A DNA stretch of 64,000 nt from Marinobacter sp. es.048 (GTDB taxonomy: Bacteria > Pseudomonadota > Gammaproteobacteria > Pseudomonadales > Oleiphilaceae), in assembly GCF_900188435.1 (NCBI RefSeq), contig NZ_FYFA01000001.1, positions 248,001 through 312,000 of the forward strand, in the 5' to 3' direction. The notes under the pieces are model-generated. The model was not told the DNA's origin. It did no database searches and worked only from the letters and a program-made list of their open reading frames with translations. Shown here in pieces: positions 29,624-37,114 of this stretch; position 1 is the stretch's first letter; the number at the start of each line of letters is the position of its first letter. The position numbers were made by a program, and so were the translations under genes.

Positions 29624-30317
29624 AGGAACCTCCTGCCATCGCTTTTTCCTCGGGGGTTTCGGACTCCACGGGCAGAATCAACCTGAGCAAACCGGCGCTC
29701 CGGAGTGCCGACATGCCATCGGCGACACGGATGGCCATCACCACCGGATGATGGTCGTAATAACGCCCCCAACCGGCACCGCCATCAGGCAACCGGGTGG
29801 GATCGGCCGTTGCCAGAACCTGAGTGGCAATGCCCAGGCGGTGAAAACTGTTGCGCAGTTGGTCTGTGCCAGTGCAAACCACCCAGTCATAGCCGGCCCC
29901 ATCCAGCCACACCGACAACGATGCAAACAGAAAACGGCTGACGCCGGCTTCAACGCCCGCCAGATGGGCAATCTCGGCGATCCGATGTCGCTCGATGCCC
30001 GCAACCGGCATCACCGATTCCACCGGCACCGACAGATAATCTTCCAGAAACAGCTTTTCCAGCGCGGCGTTACGAACACCGACCGCTGCCAGAAGACTGC
30101 CTTGAGCCGTAGTCAGGGCAAGCAATGCCGGTATGCGAAGAGAGGGCTCGGCGCCATAGGCGTGCAGGAAGCGCCGACGGATAAAATCCGCGACTGTCTC
30201 GGCCATGGCCGTCCCGGGATGGATCTCGTTAAACCAGCGACCGGCACAACGGATGACCGGAACCACCTCCCCGGAATCCGGAGGACAACATGTGGACATC
30301 ATCAGCGGGTCTGTCAT
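29607..30317 (-). CDS. Thermostable-hemolysin-family protein
   Basis: Protein of 236 residues of the T_hemolysin family, named for the Vibrio delta-VPH protein. It has no signal peptide. The segments ETVADFIRRRFLHAYGA, SLLAAVGVRNAALEKLFLEDYL and IAEIAHLAGVEAGVSRFLF are typical; the fold resembles GNAT acyltransferases, and I think the name hemolysin does not describe its function. It is the first gene of the cluster; its end overlaps the ligase gene by 17 bases. An acyltransferase acting on an acyl group activated by the ligase is my working idea. Confidence 0.78.
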   Translation of the reverse strand: MTDPLMMSTCCPPDSGEVVPVIRCAGRWFNEIHPGTAMAETVADFIRRRFLHAYGAEPSLRIPALLALTTAQGSLLAAVGVRNAALEKLFLEDYLSVPVESVMPVAGIERHRIAEIAHLAGVEAGVSRFLFASLSVWLDGAGYDWVVCTGTDQLRNSFHRLGIATQVLATADPTRLPDGGAGWGRYYDHHPVVMAIRVADGMSALRSAGLLRLILPVESETPEEKAMAGGSYGHIA

Positions 30318-30365
30318 ATGGGCTCTCCAGTTTCGCTCCCTGTGGGCGCTTTGATCACGACTGCC

Positions 30366-30481
30366 AGATTAGGAGCAAAGCCTTAAACCAGGCTTAAGGA
30401 GGGCGAGGAGAAATCTTAAGGCGGCCTTAAGGTTTTTCAGACGGCACGGTTAAGGCTTACTTAAGAATGGCCACGTAAGGT
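30366..30481. promoter_or_regulatory. Divergent promoter with three PmrA/QseB-like direct-repeat boxes
   Basis: Three boxes, each two hexamers separated by five bases: CTTAAA-N5-CTTAAG (30382-30398), CTTAAG-N5-CTTAAG (30415-30431) and GTTAAG-N5-CTTAAG (30449-30465). They match the PmrA/QseB-type consensus and are spaced about 33-34 bases apart, three turns of DNA. Ten bases beyond the outer boxes are -10-like hexamers on both sides: TAATCT on the minus strand (30371-30366) toward the hemolysin-family gene, and TAAGGT on the plus strand (30476-30481) toward the GtrA gene. The plus-strand -10 is weak (three of six). Confidence 0.72.
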
Positions 30482-30535
30482 GCCGGCCATCATTCGGATT
30501 CTTCCGATAACGCCCGGGTTCTGAAGTGAGGCTGT

Positions 30536-30949
30536 ATGAGAGTCCCGATATTGCGGTCAACCGGCTGGGGCAGATTGCCACGATTCCTGCTGGCCGGTGG
30601 CGCTGCCACCCTGCTCCATTGGCTGACCATGCTGGTACTGATCGGTTGGGGACTGACCGCCGTTCTCGCAACCGCCACAGGCGCTACGGTTGGGTTGCTG
30701 ACAAATTACGTCGGTCAGCATCGCTACGCGTTTTGCTCCGGCCTGCCCCACAGAGTTGCCTTCCCGCGATACCTCACCGGGGCTGCATTGGGCTGGACTC
30801 TCAATCTCATGGGCTTTTCGTTACTCCTGGTTGCAGGCCTCAGCACCGCCCCCTCGCAAATGATCACGACCGGCCTGGTTGCCTTTGCCAACTATTTCTT
30901 CGCACGGAGGTTTGTTTTCCATGAAGAACCGACAATCAACAGTCAGTAA
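30536..30949 (+). CDS. GtrA-family membrane protein
   Basis: Four-helix membrane protein of 137 residues (hydrophobic segments at about 15-38, 45-62, 78-98, 103-122) with the GtrA pattern: ATGATVGLLTNYVGQHRYAF and a late FANYFFARRFVF. Members are thought to flip or help move polyprenyl-phosphate-linked sugars across the membrane. It begins an operon with GT2 and ArnT-like glycosyltransferases, and the next gene overlaps it by 29 bases. The first gene after three PmrA-like boxes. Confidence 0.85.
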   Translation: MRVPILRSTGWGRLPRFLLAGGAATLLHWLTMLVLIGWGLTAVLATATGATVGLLTNYVGQHRYAFCSGLPHRVAFPRYLTGAALGWTLNLMGFSLLLVAGLSTAPSQMITTGLVAFANYFFARRFVFHEEPTINSQ

Positions 30950-31928
30950 CCCGGTGCTGAGCATCGTTATCCCGGTTCATAACGAGGCCGACGTCATTCC
31001 CACCCTCCTGACACGGCTGGACCTGGTATGCCGGAAAATCGAGGGCTGCGTAGAACTTCTGTTCGTGGACGATGGCAGTCGGGACAACTCTGTTGCCCAG
31101 CTACTTCGGGCCAGGGACCGCTACCCCGGAGTCCGGGTCGTTCAGCTCTCCCGGAACTTTGGTAAGGAAGCTGCAGTTACCGCGGGCCTTGAGAGTGCGC
31201 GTGGCGATGCCGTGGTCCTGATGGATGCCGATCTACAGGATCCCCCGGAGTTGATCCCGAGGATGGTTGAGGCGTGGCAAAAGGGTGCGGACGTGGTACT
31301 GATGAAGCGCCGCTCCCGGTCTGGTGAGAGCTGGCTCAAACGCACCACTGCCAGCATTTTCTATCGGCTGATCAACCACATAAGTGATGCATCGATACCT
31401 GTCGACACCGGAGATTTCCGTCTGATGAGCCGGCGCACCGTGGATGCCCTCAACCGGTTACCCGAGCGCAACCGCTACCTGAAGGGCATGTTCGCGTGGG
31501 TGGGTATGCCAACGGTGACTCTCGAATTTGATCGTGACCCACGCCTGGCTGGCAAGACCAAGTGGAACTATCTGAAACTCACGCACCTCGCTATGGAAGG
31601 CATCACCTCTTTCTCCACCCGTCCGCTGCGTCTTGCACTGATTCTCGGCCTGCTTGCCGCAGGCGCCGGAGGCCTTTTTGGCAGCTGGGAAGTTATCCGG
31701 GCACTGGTTTTCGGGATATCCACACCGGGTTACGCCTCCATGATTGCCATGATCACGTTCCTCTCCGGGGTTCAGCTGCTATGTGTCGGCCTTTTGGGGG
31801 AATATGTCGGTCGAATTTACATGGAAACCAAACAGCGTCCGGTTTTTATCGTTGCGGAAGACAGCGACGATATTACCCAGCCGAGCCTCACCCAACTGCG
31901 AGTCGCCGGAAATGACCAGAAACATTAA
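30921..31928 (+). CDS. Family 2 glycosyltransferase, GtrB/ArnC type
   Basis: Enzyme of 335 residues that should attach a sugar to undecaprenyl phosphate on the cytoplasmic face. A GT2 domain (LSIVIPVHNEADVI, DDGSRD, the metal motif DADLQDPPE and DTGDFRLMSRR) is followed by two C-terminal helices (about 240-260 and 280-305) and EYVGRIYMETKQRP. This matches GtrB/YfdH and ArnC. The start ATG has GGAGG ten bases before it and overlaps the GtrA gene by 29 bases. Which sugar is used is not readable from sequence. Confidence 0.92.
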   Translation: MKNRQSTVSNPVLSIVIPVHNEADVIPTLLTRLDLVCRKIEGCVELLFVDDGSRDNSVAQLLRARDRYPGVRVVQLSRNFGKEAAVTAGLESARGDAVVLMDADLQDPPELIPRMVEAWQKGADVVLMKRRSRSGESWLKRTTASIFYRLINHISDASIPVDTGDFRLMSRRTVDALNRLPERNRYLKGMFAWVGMPTVTLEFDRDPRLAGKTKWNYLKLTHLAMEGITSFSTRPLRLALILGLLAAGAGGLFGSWEVIRALVFGISTPGYASMIAMITFLSGVQLLCVGLLGEYVGRIYMETKQRPVFIVAEDSDDITQPSLTQLRVAGNDQKH

Positions 31929-33459
31929 TACACTGCTCTGGCTTCTGGTTGCGGTGCTTGCCGCGCGGCTTGGACTGGCGGCGATCCTGCCGCTGGCAGA
32001 CACCACAGAGCCTCGCTATGCAGAAATAGCCCGCATCATGGCGCAAACCGGCGACTGGATAACCCCCTGGTTCGACTACGGGGTGCCGTTCTGGGGCAAG
32101 CCCCCATTGTCCTTCTGGACGCAGGCACTGTCATTCAAATTGCTGGGCGTGTCTGAATTCGCGGGCAGGCTGCCTTCCTGGCTGGCCAATGTCGCCATTG
32201 TCTATCTCGTCTTCACCCTGCGTCGTTACCTGCACCCTGAACGCAACAGCGAAGCCGCCAGAATAGCCGGTCTATGGGCGGCACTCATATACGCCACTAC
32301 AGCCCTCGGTTTTCTGTCCGCGGGCACGGTGATGACCGATTCGTTCCTTGCCCTCGGTTCAACGTTGGTGCTGACCAGTCTTGTGGTTCGCCTTCAGGGT
32401 GGCCCGATGCTGTGGGGCTGGCTCTTCTTCATCGGCCTTGCCATCGGCCTGCTCGCCAAGGGCCCGCTGATTCTGGTTCTCACCGGGCTGCCGGTTTTTC
32501 TCTGGGTGGCCTCGACCCGACGCTGGCTGGCCCTGTGGCAGCAACTGCCCTGGCTCCGCGGTTTACTGTTGATGGTGGCAATTGCGGCTCCCTGGTATGT
32601 CCTCGCCGAGCTCAAGACACCCGGATTTCTCGATTACTTCATTGTGGGGGAGCACATCAAACGATTCCTGGTCAGCAGCTGGCAGGGCGATCTGTATGGC
32701 AACGCACACGAGTTTACCCGGGGCACCATCTGGCTTTACCTGGTGGCCGCCAGTTTCCCCTGGGGCCTGATCGCGATTGCGGCCTTCGGAGTAACCCGCT
32801 GGCGCCACCAACCGGCACAACAGCAGTGGCAGCCGGTTGAAAAAGGCGTAGGCAGACTGGTTCTGACGTCCGCACTGAGCCCGGCGATCTTTTTTACCCT
32901 CTCCGGCAACATTCTCTGGACCTACGTACTGCCCGGTTTGCCGTTTCTTGCCGTGCTTGCTTCAAGCCTCTGGCCGAGGAAGCTTTTCCGGCCAATGCCG
33001 GCCTCAAGCCTTGCCGCCGTGCTGACCATCCCCATGATAGGTATCGCCGCTGCAGGCTGGCTTACCTTGCACCCGGAGCGACTGAAAACCGAGCGGGATC
33101 TGGTGGCCACGGTCGATCAACTCCCCGGCATGACTGCCAACAATCTGTTTTACCTGGGCAAGGCCCCCTTCTCCGCGCGCTTTTACAGCCGTGGCGAGGC
33201 CCACGCCATTGAGCCGGACGCTGTTATCGATCAACTTGCATCAGGCAGCCTGCAAGAACCCATGGCGCTGGCCGTAGAAAAAGGCAACACCGCAATGCTC
33301 AGGCGCCTTGAGGACGTCACCAGACCAATCCGGGAAAACCGGCGTTTCCGCCTTTTCCTGCTGGAGCCGTCGTCTGGAAATACCGCACACAGCTTCCAGG
33401 GGAAAAGCAAAAACGGCGGTATCGATTACAATGCATCGAACGATCACCCGCTTAGCTGA
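31912..33459 (+). CDS. ArnT-like family 39 glycosyltransferase
   Basis: Integral membrane transferase of 515 residues with about 12 helices. The first periplasmic loop has DTTEPRYAEIARIM and GVPFWGKPPLSFW, the motif region of ArnT and mannosyltransferase family 39, with acidic residues expected to act on the polyprenyl-phosphate sugar donor. The following GLWAALIYATTALGF and long helices agree. It probably transfers the sugar made by the preceding glycosyltransferase onto lipid A or another envelope acceptor. The chosen start overlaps that gene by 17 bases; the longer open frame upstream is inside it. Confidence 0.88.
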   Translation: MTRNINTLLWLLVAVLAARLGLAAILPLADTTEPRYAEIARIMAQTGDWITPWFDYGVPFWGKPPLSFWTQALSFKLLGVSEFAGRLPSWLANVAIVYLVFTLRRYLHPERNSEAARIAGLWAALIYATTALGFLSAGTVMTDSFLALGSTLVLTSLVVRLQGGPMLWGWLFFIGLAIGLLAKGPLILVLTGLPVFLWVASTRRWLALWQQLPWLRGLLLMVAIAAPWYVLAELKTPGFLDYFIVGEHIKRFLVSSWQGDLYGNAHEFTRGTIWLYLVAASFPWGLIAIAAFGVTRWRHQPAQQQWQPVEKGVGRLVLTSALSPAIFFTLSGNILWTYVLPGLPFLAVLASSLWPRKLFRPMPASSLAAVLTIPMIGIAAAGWLTLHPERLKTERDLVATVDQLPGMTANNLFYLGKAPFSARFYSRGEAHAIEPDAVIDQLASGSLQEPMALAVEKGNTAMLRRLEDVTRPIRENRRFRLFLLEPSSGNTAHSFQGKSKNGGIDYNASNDHPLS

Positions 33460-33481
33460 AAACCAACCGGACTCCTGCTGT

Positions 33482-34165
33482 ATGCGAATATTGCTGATTG
33501 AAGACGATCATCTGCTGGCCAACACCATGCTCGGTATGTTGCGCGACGAACAGAACACCGTTGACTGGCTGGATGATGGCCAGCAGGCGCTCAATGCACT
33601 CCTGAACGACAGCTTCGATCTGGCCATTCTGGACCTGACGCTGCCCCGGGTGGACGGGCTGGATATTGTGAAAAAGGTTCGCAAACAGGGTATTGAGACG
33701 CCGGTCATCATCCTCACAGCTCGCGGAGAACTGGACGAAAAACTGCAAGGCCTGAATGCAGGCGCCGACGACTACCTGACCAAACCCTTTGCCATGGCGG
33801 AACTGAGAGCCCGAATCCGGGCCGTTACGCGGCGCGGCGCAAGTGTCCGGACAGGCGGTTTGCAGGTGGGCAGACTGACGCTGGATCCGGATTCAGGCCA
33901 GCTCAGACTGGGGAGCGAAACGGTGGCCCTCCCGCGCAGCGAATTCCAGATTCTGCACTACCTGATGCGCCACCCGGACCAGGTGGCGACCCGCCGTCGG
34001 CTGGAAGAACAGCTGTATGGCTGGGAACAGGGCGCAGAAAGCAATGCCCTTGAGGTGCATGTCCATCATCTGCGCCGGCGCGTTGGCAAACAGACCATCC
34101 GCACCGTCCGTGGCGTTGGCTACATGCTGGACAGCAAAGCCGCGGCAGAGGCGTCTTCCGAATGA
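33482..34165 (+). CDS. OmpR-family response regulator, PmrA/QseB-like
   Basis: Response regulator of 227 residues: receiver domain with the acidic pair EDD at 7-9, phospho-acceptor Asp51 in LAILDLTLP and the conserved Lys in TKPFAM, then a winged-helix DNA-binding domain with LPRSEFQILHYLMRHP and RTVRGVGYML. It belongs to the PmrA/QseB/TctD group by its style. Boxes with the PmrA consensus sit at 30382-30465 and 35570-35586, on both sides of the operon that contains it, which supports self and target regulation. The kinase gene overlaps its end by four bases. Confidence 0.93.
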   Translation: MRILLIEDDHLLANTMLGMLRDEQNTVDWLDDGQQALNALLNDSFDLAILDLTLPRVDGLDIVKKVRKQGIETPVIILTARGELDEKLQGLNAGADDYLTKPFAMAELRARIRAVTRRGASVRTGGLQVGRLTLDPDSGQLRLGSETVALPRSEFQILHYLMRHPDQVATRRRLEEQLYGWEQGAESNALEVHVHHLRRRVGKQTIRTVRGVGYMLDSKAAAEASSE

Positions 34166-35574
34166 GCCTGACCCGAAAACTGATCCTTCTGATCACCAGC
34201 ACGGTATTTTTCATTACCCTGATTGCCGCCGGGTGGGGCTTCTACGTCAGCGACCATCAACTGGAGGAGCTTTTCGATGCGGAGCTGGCCCAGAGCACCC
34301 GGATCGTCCAGGGCCTGGTTGAGCACCTTTCTTCCACACAGTCGATGGAACAGATCTCCCATACCCTGGAAAAGACCCTCCAGCTGCCAGACAGCGTGTA
34401 CCAGGGAGACGAGGAGGAGAATGAAATCCTGCCCGGCGGCGCCGGCCACAAATACGAGCGGAAGCTGGCCTTTGAGGTCTGGTCGCCCGACCGGGAGCCG
34501 ATCCTGGATACCCTCCGTGCCAACGATTCCCGGGGTCTGGAACGTGGCTTTGGCTGGCAGGAAGTGGCTGGATATCAATGGCGAACCTTTACCCTTGAAG
34601 ATCCGGCAACCGGCTTCTGGATCCGCACCGCCCAGCGCGAGGATGTGAGGGACGAACTCAGCCAGGAAATTGCCCTGGGCAACGTATTGCCTTTCCTGAT
34701 CGTGCTTCCCGTGCTCGCTCTTGCGGTGCTCGTGTCCATCCAGGTGGGCTTCCAGCCATTGAGGAAGCTTGAAAAACCTGTACGCAACATGGCCCCGGAA
34801 AACATACACCCCCTGGACGACCGTCAGGCGCCCAGGGAGGTCGCCGGCCTGGTGCAGGCGGTGAACGGCCTGCTCAGACGCCTCAACCAGGCCCTGGAAC
34901 GGGAAAGGCGGTTCTCTGCCGATGCCGCCCATGAACTGCGGACACCGCTGACCGCCCTGCGGCTGAACCTGGAAAAAGTCTACGAGAACGACCCGGAACA
35001 ATACGGCGACCTGATCCAGTCGGTGGATCGGATGGTGCACCTGGTTGAACAGATGCTGCTGCTCAACCGCGTCGATTCCGGTGCAGATTTCACGCCGGAA
35101 TACCACAACCTGTCTGCCATCGTGGAACAGAGCATTGCCGATGTGGCACCGCTGGCCCTGAAAAAAGACATCGACCCAGTTCTTCAGGACGATGCCGGTC
35201 AGGCTCTGGTTTCCTGCCACAGCGTCCTGATCAACACCCTCATGCGCTCCCTGTTGGCGAACGCCATTCAGTACAGCCCTGAACACACCACCATAGAGAC
35301 ATACCTGACGCCTTCCGGAGAGGGGTACCACATCACCGTGTGCGACCAGGGCCCGGGTATACCCGCCGAGGAGCGCGAACGGGCCTTGAGCCGTTTTGTC
35401 CGACTGGACCAGCGGCTCGGTGGCGGGGCCGGTCTCGGGCTTGCCATCGCCCGGCGCATCGCGGAACTCCACGGTGGCCAACTCACCCTGGGCGACCGGC
35501 CGGATGGCAACTCGGGGTTATGCGTCAGCATCTGGCTCCCGGCCCGCGACATCTCTGCTCTCAAGCAGGTTTAA
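34162..35574 (+). CDS. PmrB/QseC-like sensor histidine kinase
   Basis: Membrane sensor kinase of 470 residues. Helices at about 8-28 and 173-194 bracket a periplasmic domain of about 145 residues that contains an acidic stretch DEEENE at 83-88, reminiscent of the glutamate-rich metal site of PmrB. HAMP region, then a DHp domain with SADAAHELRTPLTALRL and ATPase domain with ANAIQYSPE, DQGPGIP and GAGLGLAIARRI. It phosphorylates the adjacent regulator. Signals may be iron, aluminium, acid pH or cationic peptides, as in PmrB; this is inference. Confidence 0.92.
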   Translation: MSLTRKLILLITSTVFFITLIAAGWGFYVSDHQLEELFDAELAQSTRIVQGLVEHLSSTQSMEQISHTLEKTLQLPDSVYQGDEEENEILPGGAGHKYERKLAFEVWSPDREPILDTLRANDSRGLERGFGWQEVAGYQWRTFTLEDPATGFWIRTAQREDVRDELSQEIALGNVLPFLIVLPVLALAVLVSIQVGFQPLRKLEKPVRNMAPENIHPLDDRQAPREVAGLVQAVNGLLRRLNQALERERRFSADAAHELRTPLTALRLNLEKVYENDPEQYGDLIQSVDRMVHLVEQMLLLNRVDSGADFTPEYHNLSAIVEQSIADVAPLALKKDIDPVLQDDAGQALVSCHSVLINTLMRSLLANAIQYSPEHTTIETYLTPSGEGYHITVCDQGPGIPAEERERALSRFVRLDQRLGGGAGLGLAIARRIAELHGGQLTLGDRPDGNSGLCVSIWLPARDISALKQV

Positions 35575-35602
35575 GGTTGTTTTAAGGTTTGAGGAGGATA
35601 CT
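35570..35602 (+). promoter_or_regulatory. PmrA-like box before the second glycosyltransferase group
   Basis: TTTAAG-N5-TTTAAG (35570-35575 and 35581-35586) overlaps the end of the kinase gene. Ten bases later is GATACT (35597-35602), a -10-like hexamer, the same spacing as at the divergent promoter upstream. This would give the 35668-38863 genes their own regulated start. Confidence 0.62.
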
Positions 35603-35667
35603 CCGGCCCAATTGAACAGGGCCGTCAGACGGCCCGGTCGATATTCCGTTTTCGAGGATGTCTTTAC

Positions 35668-36435
35668 ATGGGTCAGGAAAGAACTCTGTCGCTGGTTATC
35701 CCAGCCAAGGATGAAGAAGCCAACATCGTTACCCTGCTCACTGAGGCTTATGGGGTCATGCGTGACTATCACGGCTTTGAGATGGTGCTGGTGGATGATG
35801 GCAGCACCGACAGGACGCTGGACACCGCGGTGCGAACAGCCCGGGCCCTCGGTGGCCGGTTGTTAACCGTTCGCCATGAGCGCAGCATTGGTCAAAGCGG
35901 TGCCTTGGCATCGGGTATCCGGCAAGCCCGGGGCAGGCTGATCGTCACCATGGATGGCGATGGCCAGAACGACCCGGCCGACATTCCCGCCATGCTGCAG
36001 AAAGCCAACACCATGCGAAACCCGGATTTCTGTATTGCCGGCTATCGCAAGAATCGCAAGGACACCGTCTGGAAACGCTTCCAGTCACGCCTTGCCAATC
36101 ACGTGCGGGATGCGCTGCTTCATGATGGCGTGCCCGATACCGGCTGCGGTCTCAAGCTGTTTCCCCGGGACACCTTTCTCAAACTGCCCTGGTTCGACCA
36201 CGGACACCGTTTCATCCCGGCGCTGGTACGCGGAATCGGCGGTGACATCGCCATCGTCGAGGTCAACCACCGCCCACGCAACGCCGGCGCATCCAAATAC
36301 AACGCCTGGAACCGCACCTGGGCCGGCATCCTGGACCTGCTCGGCGTGCTCTGGTTACTGCACCGCACCCGGGTTCCTGTTGTCAGCAGTGCTGGTCAGG
36401 CCGACCCACAGGCGTCGGTGGCGGAGCGCTCCTGA
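35668..36435 (+). CDS. Family 2 glycosyltransferase, dolichol-phosphate-mannose-synthase-like
   Basis: Soluble or peripheral enzyme of 255 residues. The GT2 core shows LSLVIPAKDEEANI, DDGSTDRT, the metal motif TMDGDGQNDP and DTGCGLKLFPRDTF. Unlike the other GT2 gene of this locus, it has no C-terminal membrane helices. It would load a sugar onto polyprenyl phosphate, a donor for the ArnT-like protein at 37115. The two GT2/ArnT pairs may make two different sugar modifications. Confidence 0.9.
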   Translation: MGQERTLSLVIPAKDEEANIVTLLTEAYGVMRDYHGFEMVLVDDGSTDRTLDTAVRTARALGGRLLTVRHERSIGQSGALASGIRQARGRLIVTMDGDGQNDPADIPAMLQKANTMRNPDFCIAGYRKNRKDTVWKRFQSRLANHVRDALLHDGVPDTGCGLKLFPRDTFLKLPWFDHGHRFIPALVRGIGGDIAIVEVNHRPRNAGASKYNAWNRTWAGILDLLGVLWLLHRTRVPVVSSAGQADPQASVAERS

Positions 36436-36436
36436 C

Positions 36437-37105
36437 ATGATCAACGGATTCCGCTGGCTGGCCTTCGCCACTCTGGTTCTGGTTGGCTATCTGACCGTTC
36501 ACAACGGCTGGCTCGACTTTATAGCCAACCAGAACGAAGTGGCGAACTATCTTCATAGCCATGGTGTCAGTGGATTAGTGGTAATTACTCTCGCCGGTGC
36601 GTTGTTTACCGGCCTTGGCGCTCCGCGCCAGTTGCTCGCCTTCGTGCTGGGTTTTTCACTGGGCGGGCTCAACGGGACGCTGCTGTCGACCCTGGCGGCC
36701 GCTATTGGTGCCACCGGCTGCTTCCTGACCGCCCGCTGGCTGTTGCGAACGCCGTTGAGCCGGCGGTTCAGCCACCGGATGCAGCAGTTTGATCGCCTGT
36801 TCCGGGAGCGGACGCTATGGAAAGTCCTCATGGTCCGCTTGCTGCCCGTGGGCAGTAACCTGATCACCAACCTGGTGGCAGGCTGCTCCGGGATCCGCTT
36901 CTCACCGTTCCTGTTCGGCAGCACCCTGGGCTACCTGCCCCAGATGCTGGTGTTTGCCCTGGCCGGCGCCGGTATCGGCAATGCCAACGCCTATCAGCTT
37001 GCCGTGAGCATCGGCTTTTTCATTCTCGCCTCGCTGATTGGTGCTTTTCTCTATCACAACCAGAGGGCCAGGACACTGGCCAATTCCGTTTCCGACTCTC
37101 TCTGA
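36437..37105 (+). CDS. TVP38/TMEM64 (SNARE-associated) family membrane protein
   Basis: Membrane protein of 222 residues. The signature FTGLGAPRQLLAFVLGFSLGG and SNLITNLVAGCSGIRFSPF place it in the SNARE-associated/DedA superfamily, in the TVP38 branch. Related DedA members recycle undecaprenyl phosphate by flipping it, which would suit a locus that consumes polyprenyl-linked sugars. The start is one base after the glycosyltransferase stop. Confidence 0.85.
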   Translation: MINGFRWLAFATLVLVGYLTVHNGWLDFIANQNEVANYLHSHGVSGLVVITLAGALFTGLGAPRQLLAFVLGFSLGGLNGTLLSTLAAAIGATGCFLTARWLLRTPLSRRFSHRMQQFDRLFRERTLWKVLMVRLLPVGSNLITNLVAGCSGIRFSPFLFGSTLGYLPQMLVFALAGAGIGNANAYQLAVSIGFFILASLIGAFLYHNQRARTLANSVSDSL

Positions 37106-37114
37106 GACCGAACC

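Noticed and set aside
34120..35481. 453-codon minus-strand frame opposite the PmrB-like kinase
   Set aside because: The plus strand encodes a complete histidine kinase with all boxes; the minus frame is a shadow.
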